DNA from: JBQTII01 sp052387905
GTDB taxonomy: Bacteria > Actinomycetota > Actinomycetes > Sporichthyales > Sporichthyaceae
Reading direction: 5' to 3'
DNA: 64,000 bases
NCBI GenBank assembly: GCA_052387905.1
Contig: JBQTIR010000004.1
Location: 25,271-89,270 of the forward strand
The position numbers and the translations under genes are program-made. Shown piece after piece: positions 24,443 to 32,821 of the stretch. The notes under the pieces are model-generated. The model worked only from the letters and a program-made list of their open reading frames with translations. It made no database searches and was not told where the DNA came from. Numbering within the stretch: the stretch's first letter is position 1; each line of letters begins with the position of its first letter.

Positions 24443-25612
24443 ATGGGCAACGGCTGGTTCGAGACGGTGGCAGAAGCGCAGCGACGGGCGAAACGTCGCC
24501 TACCCGGCTCGGTCTACAAGGCCCTGATCGCGGGGTCCGAACGCGGGCTGACGCTGGAGGACAACCTCCACGCCTTCGGCGAACTGGGCTTCGCGCCCCA
24601 CGTGGTCGGCGCGAGCGCCACGCGCAACCAGAGCGTCACCGTGCTCGGCCAGCAGCTCTCGATGCCGGTGCTGATCTCGCCGACCGGCGTGCAAGCGGTG
24701 CATCCCGAGGGTGAACTCGCGGTGGCCCGCGCGGCCGCTGCCCGCGGCACCGCGATGGGCCTGAGTTCGTTCGCGAGCCGCTCCATCGAGGACGTCACGG
24801 CCACGGGGGTGCCGACTTTCTTCCAGATCTACTGGAGCGGGGATCGCGACACGATCACCGCACGCCTGGAGCGCGCGCGACGCGCCGGGGCCGTCGGCAT
24901 CATCGTCACCCTGGACTGGTCGTTCTCCCATCAGCGGGACTGGGGCAGCCCGTCGATCCCGGAGTCCATCGGGCTGAAGACCGCGCTGAAGTTCGCCCCC
25001 GAGGTCATGCTGCGCCCGCGCTGGCTCGCCGGCTTCGCGAAGACGGGCAAGCTGCCCGACCTCGGCGTTCCGAACTGGACGACCGGGCAGGCGCCCGGCT
25101 TCTTCACCGCGTACGGCGAGTGGATGATGACCCCGCCGCCGACCTGGGACGACATGGCGTGGCTGGCCAAGCAGTGGGACGGCCCGGTCATGATCAAGGG
25201 GATCTGCCGGGTCGACGACGCCAAGCGCGCGGTCGATGCCGGGATCCGGGCGATCTCGGTGTCCAACCACGGCGGCAACAACCTCGACGGGACCCCGGCC
25301 GCGATCCGCGCCCTGCCGGCAATCGCGGACGCGGTGGGCGAGCAGGTCGACGTGCTCCTCGACGGTGGCATCCGCCGCGGTTCCGATGTCGTCAAGGCAG
25401 TGGCGCTCGGCGCCCGCGCGGTGATGATCGGGCGCGCCTACCTCTGGGGCCTCGCGGCCAACGGCCAAGGCGGCGTCGAGAACGTCCTGGACATCCTGCG
25501 CGCCGGCATCGACTCGGCCCTGCTCGCCCTCGGCAAGGCCGACGTCGCTGAGCTGTCCCGCGACGACATTCTGATTCCCGACGGCTTCCGCCGCGACCTC
25601 GGCGCGAACTGA
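24443..25612 (+). CDS. mftD: Mycofactocin FMN oxidoreductase MftD
   Basis: 389 residues from ATG 24443, 10 bases after mftF. It belongs to the FMN-dependent alpha-hydroxy-acid oxidase fold. Features: SPTGVQAVHPEGELAVARAA, FFQIYWSGDRD, MIKGICRVDDAKRAVDAG (Lys), SVSNHGGNNLDGTPA with catalytic His, and DGGIRRGSDVVKAVALGARA for FMN phosphate. In known systems MftD oxidatively deaminates the released dipeptide product to give the alpha-keto amide of premycofactocin. It closes the cluster; no mftR or mftG (GMC-type) gene is adjacent. Confidence 0.95.
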   Translation: MGNGWFETVAEAQRRAKRRLPGSVYKALIAGSERGLTLEDNLHAFGELGFAPHVVGASATRNQSVTVLGQQLSMPVLISPTGVQAVHPEGELAVARAAAARGTAMGLSSFASRSIEDVTATGVPTFFQIYWSGDRDTITARLERARRAGAVGIIVTLDWSFSHQRDWGSPSIPESIGLKTALKFAPEVMLRPRWLAGFAKTGKLPDLGVPNWTTGQAPGFFTAYGEWMMTPPPTWDDMAWLAKQWDGPVMIKGICRVDDAKRAVDAGIRAISVSNHGGNNLDGTPAAIRALPAIADAVGEQVDVLLDGGIRRGSDVVKAVALGARAVMIGRAYLWGLAANGQGGVENVLDILRAGIDSALLALGKADVAELSRDDILIPDGFRRDLGAN

Positions 25613-25617
25613 CAGCC

Positions 25618-25950
25618 CTACTTCGCGGCCTCGTCCACCAGCAACTCTGCCGCCGGGTCCGCCTCCAGGCGGGCGTCGGGGATGGGCTTGCCGCTGAGCA
25701 CCGAGGTGCCGTAGGTGCCGGCGGCCAGGCGCTGCTCGGCCCGATCAACTGCCGCCAGGCGCCCGCGCAACGAATCTGTGACCAGTCCCTGGGTGCCCAC
25801 CGTGGTCAGTTTCCCGGCTCCGTCGCCGATGTCGTCCACGGTCCCGGATTCCGAGCGCAGCGTGGCGTCCTGGGCGTCGAGTTCGATCAGCAGCGCGTCG
25901 ATGCGGGCACGTTCGGCTTGCAGCAGACCTTGAGCTCGTTCAGCGTTCAT
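25618..25950 (-). CDS. DksA/TraR-like protein lacking the zinc cysteines
   Basis: 110 residues, convergent with mftD (5-base gap). The N-terminal helices (AERARIDALLIELDAQDATLRS) form a coiled coil, and the C-terminal YGTSVLSGKPIPDARLEADPAAELL follows the DksA signature YGxCxxCGxPIxxxRLEAxPxA but has Thr-Ser and Leu-Ser in place of the Cys pair, and no second Cys pair. The coiled coil could still enter the RNA polymerase secondary channel, as some Cys-poor DksA proteins do. Function otherwise unknown. Confidence 0.75.
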   Translation of the reverse strand: MNAERAQGLLQAERARIDALLIELDAQDATLRSESGTVDDIGDGAGKLTTVGTQGLVTDSLRGRLAAVDRAEQRLAAGTYGTSVLSGKPIPDARLEADPAAELLVDEAAK

Positions 25951-26019
25951 GGAGCACCTTCCGTCGCGGGCCGATTCCTTCTCTTACCCCGTTTCGCCCG
26001 CGCGATCGCTGGAGGCAGG

Positions 26020-26038
26020 AACCTATAGCCATTAGGCA
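26020..26038 (+). promoter_or_regulatory. Operator-like motif ahead of the molybdopterin oxidoreductase
   Basis: AACCTATAGCCATTAGGCA, 49 bases before the ATG at 26087. It matches 14 of 19 positions in the symmetric motif at 33550-33568 ahead of the aldehyde dehydrogenase, including both half-sites CCTA and TAGG. Probably a binding site for the same TetR-type regulator; the regulator is not proven. Confidence 0.5.
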
Positions 26039-26086
26039 GATTCCGCGGCAGACTGACGCTGACCCCCATCGCCCCGGGAGCGCGTC

Positions 26087-28318
26087 ATGTCTGCACCGAA
26101 GATCGAAGAGAAGTCCACCTACTGCCGAATCTGCGAACCGATGTGCGGCCTGATCGCCACCGTGGAGGACGGCAGACTCGTCAAGCTGCGTGCGGACAAG
26201 GACGACCCGCACTCCAAGGGCTTTAGTTGCACCAAGGGCGTGGCGATGACCGAGGTCGTCAACGACCCGGACCGGATCACCGTCCCGATGCGCCGCGTCG
26301 GTGGGCCGGGGGAGTTCGAGCCGTGCACCTGGGACGAGGCTCTCGACGATATTGCCGCCCGCTTCAAGGCGCTGCGCTCCACCCATGGCAAGAAGGCGCT
26401 CGCGGTACACGAGGGCAACCCGCCGTACTTCAGCTACTCCGCCGCGTTCTGGGGCAAGAACTTCGCGTGCGCGTTGGGCACCCCGTGGTTCTACGGCATC
26501 AACTCCGAGGACGGCGCCTCCCGCGTCGCGGCCTACAAGATCCTCTACGGGCACATGGCCCACATGGCGATCCCGGACATCCCCCGCGCCGACGTGATGC
26601 TGGTGCTGGGAGCGAACCCGTGGGTGTCCAAGGGCAGCTTCGTGCACGACCCGCGCATCCGCGAGCACATGACCGGAATCATCGACCGCGGTGGCCGCAT
26701 CTTCGTCGTCGACCCGAGACGAACCCAGACGGCGAAGGCCTTCACTCACGTCCCGATCAAAGCCGGTACCGACGCGCAGTTCCTGCTCTCGGTGCTGCAC
26801 GTCATCGTCGCCGAGAAACTGCACGACGAGGCCTTCCTCGCCCGCTGGACCTCGGGCTTCGAACAGTGGCGCCACATCCTGACGCGGTTCGCCCCGGAGG
26901 TGACGCAGGCTCAGACCGGCATCCCCGCCGAGACCGTCCGCGAGGTCGCCCGCGCGATCGGCACCGCGAAGCGCGCCGTGGTCTACGGGCGCACCGGCAC
27001 CTGCACCCAGGAGTTCGGGACGTTGAACAACGTCCTGCAGGACTTCATCAACATCGTCACCGGCAATCTGCAGACCCCCGGCGGCTGGGTATGGGCGTGG
27101 TCCCCGGTCGAGACCGCGATGCTGGCTGAGAAGCTGAACTTCGCGACGTTCGACAAGGTGCGCACCCGCGTCTCCGGACTGCCGGACGCCTACGGCTTCC
27201 TGCCCTCATCGGCGCTTCCGGAAGAGATTCTGACCCCGGGTGAGGGCCAGATCCGCGGGATGATGATGCTCGGCTCCAACCCGGTGGTGACGGGCCCGAG
27301 CGGGCAACGCCTGGCACACGCGCTGCAACAGCTGGAGATCTTCGCTGCGGTCGACCTCTACCTGAACGAGACCAACTCCTGCGCGCACTACCTGCTGCCG
27401 GCGACGTCGATGTACGAGCGCGAGGACGTCCCGATCCAGTTCGCCAACCGCTACGTGCGTCCGAGCTTGCGCATCACCGAGAAGGTGATCGAGCCAATCG
27501 GGCAGTGCCGCCAGGAGTGGGAAATCCTCGACGACCTCTGCAAGCGGATGGGCCTGGGTGGCGCGCACATCTACGGCGTCGAGCGGTTCTTCGCCCGCTT
27601 CGGTCTGGGGATCAAGCCCCAGCAGATGGCCGACCTGCTGATCCGCACCGGCAAGGGAGGGGACCTGTTCGGACTGCGGCGTTCGGGCTGGTCGTGGAAA
27701 AAGCTCGCGACCAAGGCCCCGCGCGGTGTGGTGTTCCACGAGGTGCAGCCGCTCGCCCCGTTGAAGAAGTTCATCCGCACTCCGGACCGCAAGATCCCGA
27801 TGACCGACCCGCGGATCATGGCCGAGCTGGCCCGCCTCGAGCAGCGCGCGGGCGCGGACGCGGCGTTCCCCTTGCGGATGATCGGCATGCGGGAGATGAA
27901 CTCGCACAACTCGTGGATGCACAACTCCCCGCGCCTGATGCCGGACTCTCGCAAGCACGGCTTGCGCATCAACCCCCGTGATGCGGCCGCGCTCGGGCTG
28001 CTCGACGGGGCGGCGGCGGACCTCTCCTCGGCGAGCGCCACAATCCGCGTCGAGATCATGCTCAGCGAGGAGATGGTCGCCGGCACGGTGGCACTGCCGC
28101 ACGGCTGGGGTCACGACGGCGGCTGGCAGCGGGCGAACGCGGCCGGCGGGTCGACGTCGAACTTTCTCTCCTCGCAGGTCGAGGTGCTCTCGGGGATCAG
28201 CGTCCTGAACGGCATCCCGGTGAACCTCACCCCGGTCCGGCCCACCGGGACGTCCGAAGGAGCGGCTGCTATAGCGACCACTGCTTCGGACGCTACGCAC
28301 CATACGGTGACCGTGTGA
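26087..28318 (+). CDS. Molybdopterin-dependent oxidoreductase
   Basis: 743 residues. The N-terminal iron-sulfur motif is YCRICEPMC with a later FSCTKG (Cys13, 16, 20, 48), followed by the molybdopterin domains (MLVLGANPWVSKGS, FVVDPRRTQTA, MMLGSNPVVTGPS, NETNSCAHYLLP, ALPHGWGHDGGW). Length and layout fit the formate dehydrogenase/nitrate reductase-like family of single-subunit actinobacterial enzymes often near acyl-CoA genes. The electron partner and substrate are unknown. The last about 18 residues (from TSEGAAAIATTASD) are encoded by a 42-bp palindrome and probably do not belong to the enzyme fold. The stop overlaps the next gene. Confidence 0.85.
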   Translation: MSAPKIEEKSTYCRICEPMCGLIATVEDGRLVKLRADKDDPHSKGFSCTKGVAMTEVVNDPDRITVPMRRVGGPGEFEPCTWDEALDDIAARFKALRSTHGKKALAVHEGNPPYFSYSAAFWGKNFACALGTPWFYGINSEDGASRVAAYKILYGHMAHMAIPDIPRADVMLVLGANPWVSKGSFVHDPRIREHMTGIIDRGGRIFVVDPRRTQTAKAFTHVPIKAGTDAQFLLSVLHVIVAEKLHDEAFLARWTSGFEQWRHILTRFAPEVTQAQTGIPAETVREVARAIGTAKRAVVYGRTGTCTQEFGTLNNVLQDFINIVTGNLQTPGGWVWAWSPVETAMLAEKLNFATFDKVRTRVSGLPDAYGFLPSSALPEEILTPGEGQIRGMMMLGSNPVVTGPSGQRLAHALQQLEIFAAVDLYLNETNSCAHYLLPATSMYEREDVPIQFANRYVRPSLRITEKVIEPIGQCRQEWEILDDLCKRMGLGGAHIYGVERFFARFGLGIKPQQMADLLIRTGKGGDLFGLRRSGWSWKKLATKAPRGVVFHEVQPLAPLKKFIRTPDRKIPMTDPRIMAELARLEQRAGADAAFPLRMIGMREMNSHNSWMHNSPRLMPDSRKHGLRINPRDAAALGLLDGAAADLSSASATIRVEIMLSEEMVAGTVALPHGWGHDGGWQRANAAGGSTSNFLSSQVEVLSGISVLNGIPVNLTPVRPTGTSEGAAAIATTASDATHHTVTV
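28251..28292. repeat. 42-bp palindromic element, copy 4 (inside the molybdopterin oxidoreductase gene)
   Basis: Opens CGTCCGAAGGAGCGG and closes ACTGCTTCGGACG around GCTATAGC. In inverted orientation it matches copies 2 and 3 at almost every base. It lies 23 bases before the next start and is translated as TSEGAAAIATTASDAT, a different frame and orientation from the mftE copies. Confidence 0.85.
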
Positions 28319-29085
28319 CCCATCTCGATCCGCTCGCCGCGTTCCGACTCGATGACCGCGTCGCGATTGTCACCGGCGCGAGCTCGGGTCTCGGCGCTGG
28401 GTTCGCTCGCACCCTCGGCGCTGTTGGTGCCCACGTGGTGCTGGCCGCCCGGCGCAAGGAACGCCTCGACGAGCTGGTCGCCGAGCTCACCGAGGCTGGG
28501 GTGCAGGCCCTCGCGGTCGCTGCCGACGTGGCCGTCCCCGAGGATTGCGCCGGTGTCGTACGGGCCGCGATGGAGCGCTTCGATCGGGTCGACGTGTTGG
28601 TCAACAACGCCGGTCTCGGCGTCTCCGTGCCCGCCTCCAAGGAGACCCCGGAGTCCTTCCGATCGGTGATCGACGTCAACCTTAACGGGTGCTTCTGGAT
28701 GGCGCAGGAGTGCTCCCGCGTCATGGAGCCGGGTTCAGCGATCGTCAACATCGCCAGCGTGCTGGGCCTGATCGCGCCGCGCTTCCCGCAGGCCTCCTAC
28801 GCCGCCAGCAAGGCCGGGTTGCTCGGGCTCACCCGTGACCTCGCCCAGCAGTGGTCGGGGCGCAAGGGGATCCGGGTGAATGCCCTGTGCCCCGGGTATG
28901 TCGTGACGGAGATGAACGAAGACCACGCCGAGCAGATCGGCCAGGTGGTCGCCGCCGAGACCATGCTCGGACGCTTCGGTGAGCAGGCCGAACTCGACGC
29001 TGCCCTGCTGTTCCTGGCGAGCCCCGCCTCGTCCTACGTGACGGGCACTTACCTCGTCGTCGACGGCGGCATGACGGCCCTCTGA
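28315..29085 (+). CDS. Short-chain dehydrogenase/reductase
   Basis: 256 residues, GTG start overlapping the upstream stop (GTGA). Classical SDR: VTGASSGLGAGFAR, AADVAVPED, VNNAGLG, catalytic Ser region IVNIASVLG and YAASKAG. Unlike the enzyme at 22092 it has no insertion after the second strand, so it should use free NAD(P). Coupling to the molybdopterin enzyme suggests both act on one substrate, but the substrate is unknown. Confidence 0.88.
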   Translation: MTHLDPLAAFRLDDRVAIVTGASSGLGAGFARTLGAVGAHVVLAARRKERLDELVAELTEAGVQALAVAADVAVPEDCAGVVRAAMERFDRVDVLVNNAGLGVSVPASKETPESFRSVIDVNLNGCFWMAQECSRVMEPGSAIVNIASVLGLIAPRFPQASYAASKAGLLGLTRDLAQQWSGRKGIRVNALCPGYVVTEMNEDHAEQIGQVVAAETMLGRFGEQAELDAALLFLASPASSYVTGTYLVVDGGMTAL

Positions 29086-29172
29086 GGCCAGGAGCGAGCA
29101 CTGTTGACGAGATTTACCTTAAGGCGTTAGTTTATTGGCTACCCACCTCGCGTGATCCCGCGGAGGACGCTG

Positions 29173-30417
29173 ATGGACCCGATCGCCGAAGACCGCGAAG
29201 CACGCATCCGACACGCGCTGCAGCTGCTGCGCGAGCGCACGACGGATCAGTTCGCGGACACGTCGACCTTCGTTGCGGCCGAGCACACCGACGCCGGCCT
29301 GGCTGAGCGGGAGCGGGATCTGATCTTCGGGCGGGTGCCGACGATCGTCGCCCATTCCTCGGAGATCCCGGCTGCCTACGACTTCCTGACCATGCAACTG
29401 CCGCGCAACAAGGTCATCGTCGCGCGCCAACCCGACGGTGGGGTCAAGACCTTCGTCAATCTGTGCCGGCACCGCGGCGCGCTGCTGGAGGAGGAGAGCT
29501 ACACCGGGTGCGGACGCGCCCGGCTGTTCTCCTGCCCGTACCACCGGTGGTCGTACAACATCGACGGCACGCTGCGCACGATCACGCGAGCGAGCACCTT
29601 CGGGGAGATCGACCGCGCTAACCAAGGCCTGATCGAGTTGCCCACCGAAGAGCGGCACGGCTTCATCTGGGTGGTCGACCGCGCCGATGCGAGCATCGAC
29701 GTGGCGGCCTGGCTCGGTGCGGACATGGATTCGATCCTGGCCGGCTACGGCGTCGCGGACCTGCTGTGCGTGCGCGCCGAGGGTTTCGACGAGCCGGTGA
29801 ACTGGAAGGTCATGCAGGACGCCTTCCTCGACGGCTACCATATCGCCTACGCCCATCCCAACACCGCCGCCAAGCACATCCACACCAACCTGATGGCGTT
29901 CGAGGACTTCGGCCGGCACTGCCGCTTCATCACCCCACGTAAGACCATCGACAAGTGGATCGACGTCGATCCGGCCCCCGGCGAGAGCCTGATCCCGCAC
30001 GTGACGGAAACTCAGTTCCTCGGTCCGTGCCACACGCTGCTCAAGCAGCCCGACCACTACCAGCTGCTCACCTTCCGCCCGGACCCCGTCCACCCGGACC
30101 GGTCCTGGATGGAGATGCGGCTGATGGTCACCCCGCAGGAGCAGTCGGGGATGACCCCGGAGCGCTGGAACAAGATCTGGGACAAGAACTGGGAGATCCT
30201 GCTCGCCGTGCTGCACCAGGAGGACTTCCCACTGCTGCGCGCCTCGCAGACCGGAATGGCCAGTCGGGACGCGGGGTCAATGGTGCTCGGCCGCAATGAG
30301 GTCGCCAACCAGGTCTTCCACCGTGAGACGCGACGCTTGCTGGCCGCAGCCGACCACGACGTCTCCCCGACCCTGCCCGCCCGCTCGGTCGGAGTGGTCG
30401 ACGCCGTGCGACCGTGA
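29173..30417 (+). CDS. Rieske non-heme iron oxygenase, alpha subunit type
   Basis: 414 residues from ATG 29173, chosen over GTG 29152 because GGAGGA lies just before it. The Rieske cluster motif is CRHRGALLEEE and CPYHRWSYN (Cys-X-His and Cys-X2-His). The catalytic iron site is seen in MQDAFLDGYHIAYAHP with a later Asp/Glu expected in the second half. Such enzymes hydroxylate or demethylate aromatics, steroids or quaternary amines using a separate reductase, which is not adjacent. A weak operator-like motif lies at 29115-29133. The stop overlaps the acetyltransferase gene. Confidence 0.87.
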   Translation: MDPIAEDREARIRHALQLLRERTTDQFADTSTFVAAEHTDAGLAERERDLIFGRVPTIVAHSSEIPAAYDFLTMQLPRNKVIVARQPDGGVKTFVNLCRHRGALLEEESYTGCGRARLFSCPYHRWSYNIDGTLRTITRASTFGEIDRANQGLIELPTEERHGFIWVVDRADASIDVAAWLGADMDSILAGYGVADLLCVRAEGFDEPVNWKVMQDAFLDGYHIAYAHPNTAAKHIHTNLMAFEDFGRHCRFITPRKTIDKWIDVDPAPGESLIPHVTETQFLGPCHTLLKQPDHYQLLTFRPDPVHPDRSWMEMRLMVTPQEQSGMTPERWNKIWDKNWEILLAVLHQEDFPLLRASQTGMASRDAGSMVLGRNEVANQVFHRETRRLLAAADHDVSPTLPARSVGVVDAVRP

Positions 30418-31001
30418 TCACCGTTGGCTGGCACGACGAACTCGATGGCGAATCCTTGGCCGAGCTCACCGCGATGGTGGCCGAGGCCGCCGCGTACGAC
30501 GACGAAGCCGGCTTCTCCACCGCCGAGACCGTGCAGAGCGGGGGCCCGAATCTGGTGCTCCGTCAGGCGCTCGCCCGGCTCACCCCGGGTCGCCACGGTT
30601 CTGCGGCCACCCCGCTGGTCGGCTACCTGCGCCTGGAGGTCGACCGCGCCGGCGGGGCGCACGCGACGCTTCTGGTCCGCCCGGGTTTCCGCTCGCTCGG
30701 CATCGCCACCCTGATGCTGGAGACCCTCGCGGGCACCGACGGGCCGGGCTGGGGCGGCACCGGTGCGTTCAGCATCGGCTGCTGGGCCCGGGGCAATCAC
30801 CCCGCCGCCGAACGCATGGCGGCCCGCTTCGGCGCGGAGCCCGAGACCGTGACCTTCCACCTGCAGCGCGGACACGAGGTCCGTGACGTCGACGCGGCCG
30901 ACGAAGTGGCGGTGCTCGCCGCGCGGGCGGACGGCTTTGTCCACGAGCACAACGACATCCGCTACGTCCTGCGCGTGCGGACCTCGACCCCCTCCGGCTG
31001 A
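30414..31001 (+). CDS. GNAT-family acetyltransferase
   Basis: 195 residues, GTG start overlapping the oxygenase stop. The acetyl-CoA loop is RPGFRSLGIATLMLETL (R-x-x-G-x-A-like), with YLRLEVDRAGGAHATLLV before it and AAERMAARFGAEPE after it. The arrangement is close to the C-terminal half of mycothiol synthase-like proteins, but half the MshD length. Substrate unknown. Why it is coupled to a Rieske oxygenase is unclear. Confidence 0.7.
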   Translation: MITVGWHDELDGESLAELTAMVAEAAAYDDEAGFSTAETVQSGGPNLVLRQALARLTPGRHGSAATPLVGYLRLEVDRAGGAHATLLVRPGFRSLGIATLMLETLAGTDGPGWGGTGAFSIGCWARGNHPAAERMAARFGAEPETVTFHLQRGHEVRDVDAADEVAVLAARADGFVHEHNDIRYVLRVRTSTPSG

Positions 31002-31022
31002 GACCATGGCTGACAGATGTTA

Positions 31023-31043
31023 GCTAAACTGGGCTAAGCTGGG
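31023..31043 (+). promoter_or_regulatory. Direct repeats before the toxin-antitoxin pair
   Basis: GCTAAACTGGG and GCTAAGCTGGG (31023-31033 and 31033-31043) overlap by one base and differ at one position. They lie immediately before the antitoxin ATG at 31047, a usual place for antitoxin autoregulation. Inference from position. Confidence 0.45.
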
Positions 31044-31046
31044 GGC

Positions 31047-31286
31047 ATGCCCACCGTCAACATGCACGAGGCGAAGACCAACCTGTCGAAGCTCGTCGAA
31101 CGCGCGGCCGCAGGCGAGGAGATTGTCATCGCCCGGGCGGGGGTGCCCGTGGCCCGACTGGTGGCGGTGCACCACCACCAACCGGTCACCCTCGGATTAC
31201 TGCGCGGTCAGGTCCGGATCTCCGACGATTTCGATGCGCCACTGCCCGACGACATCCAGCGCGCCTTCGAGGGCCTCGGGACATGA
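31047..31286 (+). CDS. Phd/YefM-type antitoxin
   Basis: 79 residues. The N-terminus PTVNMHEAKTNLSKLVERAA and GEEIVIARAGVPVARLV is the standard Phd/YefM DNA-binding fold; the C-terminal part (ISDDFDAPLPDDIQRAF) wraps the toxin. The stop overlaps the PIN toxin gene by 4 bases. It likely represses its own promoter at the direct repeats upstream. Confidence 0.92.
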   Translation: MPTVNMHEAKTNLSKLVERAAAGEEIVIARAGVPVARLVAVHHHQPVTLGLLRGQVRISDDFDAPLPDDIQRAFEGLGT

Positions 31287-31660
31287 AGCTGTTGCTCGAC
31301 ACGCACGTGGTGCTCTGGGCCTGGGGCGAGCCGGAGCGCATCGCCGCCGACGCCCTCGCGGCGATTCTTGACCCGGCCAACCACAAGGCGGTCAGTGCGG
31401 CCTCGGCCTGGGAAGCAGCGGTCAAGGCCGCCGCGGGACGACTCGATCTTCCCGAGGACTTCGGCCAGTCGCTGACCGCGAGCGGCTTCGAACCCCTCAC
31501 CATCTCCGTCGAGGAGGCCTTGGCCGCCGGGGCGCTGCCCGCCCATCACCGCGACCCCTTCGATCGCATGCTCGTGGCCCAGGCCCGACTCGGCGGCTTC
31601 ACCCTGGTGACCCACGACAATCAGCTGACCGCCTACGACGTGGCGATCCTGCGCGCCTAG
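31283..31660 (+). CDS. vapC: PIN-domain toxin (VapC type)
   Basis: 125 residues. PIN features: LLLDTHVVLWAWGEPE (first Asp), SAASAWEAAVKAAAG (Glu), HHRDPFDRMLVAQARLG and LVTHDNQL (later Asp residues). This is the subtype normally paired with Phd/YefM antitoxins, as here, and unlike the RHH-paired toxin at 7110. Likely an RNase that stalls growth when the antitoxin is lost. Confidence 0.92.
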   Translation: MKLLLDTHVVLWAWGEPERIAADALAAILDPANHKAVSAASAWEAAVKAAAGRLDLPEDFGQSLTASGFEPLTISVEEALAAGALPAHHRDPFDRMLVAQARLGGFTLVTHDNQLTAYDVAILRA

Positions 31661-31767
31661 AGAGCTAGCCGCGGGACCGGCCGGCCCACGTCCAGAACGT
31701 TGTGCAGCGGGTGGCGCAGGTCTAGCGTCATCGGCGACGGTTCACCGAACTACCCCGAGGGATCACC

Positions 31768-32796
31768 ATGGACAACCGCTGCTTCCGGCTGCGTCAACGA
31801 CCGTCAGGACGGGTGACCTCGGCTGATCTCGAGTGGTGTACCGAGCAGGTTCCCGATCTGAGGCCTGGTCAGGCTTTGGTCCGGAACACGTTGCTGTCCC
31901 TGGATCCGACCAACCGGATCTGGATGAGCGCCGTGCGGTCCTACCTGCCGCCGGTGCCGATCGGCGCGGTCATGCGGGGCATCGGCATCGGGACAGTCGT
32001 CGCCTCGCAGCGCGAGGACATGGCCGTGGGTGACGTCGTGACCGGGTTCATCGGCTGGCAGGACTATGCGATCGCGGGCGGGCCAGAGGAGGAGTCCCCG
32101 CTCACGGTGTTGCCGAACCCACTGCCGGCGCCCGCCTCGCTGTTTCTCGGCGTGCTCGGCCACACGGGTGTCACGGCCTATCTCGGCCTGGAACTGGGTG
32201 CCGTCAAACCCGGGCAGACCGTCGTGGTCAGCGCGGCCGCCGGCGCGGTCGGCTCGATCGCCGGTCAGCTGTTCAAGAGCCGCGGGGTCCGGGTCGTCGG
32301 GATCGCGGGCGGCCCGGCCAAATGCAAGCACGTGACCGAAAACCTGGGCTTCGACGCCTGCGTGGACTACAAGGCACCGGACTGGCAGGCCCAACTCGAC
32401 GCGGCCACCCCGGACGGGATCGACGTCGACTTCGAGAACGTCGGCGGGGAGATCATGGACGCGGTCCTGGCCCGGATCAACATCGGGGCCCGGGTCGTGC
32501 TCTGCGGGATGATCTCGGACTACAACGCCATGGGCGAGGGCGGCGCAGTCTACGGTCTGCAGAACATCGGTCAGCTCATCATGCAGCGCGCAACGGTGCA
32601 CGGCTTCCTGGTGCTGGATCACCTTGACCGCTACCCGGAGATCATCGGCGAGCTCGTTCCCCTGCTGATGGCCGGCACGCTGCACCACGACGAGACGTTC
32701 GTCGACGGGCTCGAGAATGCCATCGATGCCATCAACGGCCTGTTCGCCGGCGCCAATACGGGCAAGCTCCTCGTCCGCGTGGCGGATGGCGGCTGA
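31768..32796 (+). CDS. NADP-dependent medium-chain reductase (zinc-free)
   Basis: 342 residues. Zinc-independent medium-chain dehydrogenase of the curA/prostaglandin-reductase group: LLSLDPTNRIWMSAVRSY near the start, LGHTGVTAYLGL, cofactor loop SAAAGAVGSIAGQLFKSRG and CVDYKAPDW. No zinc-binding cysteines. These enzymes reduce enoyl or enone double bonds with NADPH. It stands alone between a toxin-antitoxin pair and a convergent TetR gene, so substrate is unclear; an enone step in the nearby catabolic pathway is possible. Confidence 0.87.
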   Translation: MDNRCFRLRQRPSGRVTSADLEWCTEQVPDLRPGQALVRNTLLSLDPTNRIWMSAVRSYLPPVPIGAVMRGIGIGTVVASQREDMAVGDVVTGFIGWQDYAIAGGPEEESPLTVLPNPLPAPASLFLGVLGHTGVTAYLGLELGAVKPGQTVVVSAAAGAVGSIAGQLFKSRGVRVVGIAGGPAKCKHVTENLGFDACVDYKAPDWQAQLDAATPDGIDVDFENVGGEIMDAVLARINIGARVVLCGMISDYNAMGEGGAVYGLQNIGQLIMQRATVHGFLVLDHLDRYPEIIGELVPLLMAGTLHHDETFVDGLENAIDAINGLFAGANTGKLLVRVADGG

Positions 32797-32821
32797 CCGC
32801 GGGTCGTAGCCGCCTGCGCGT

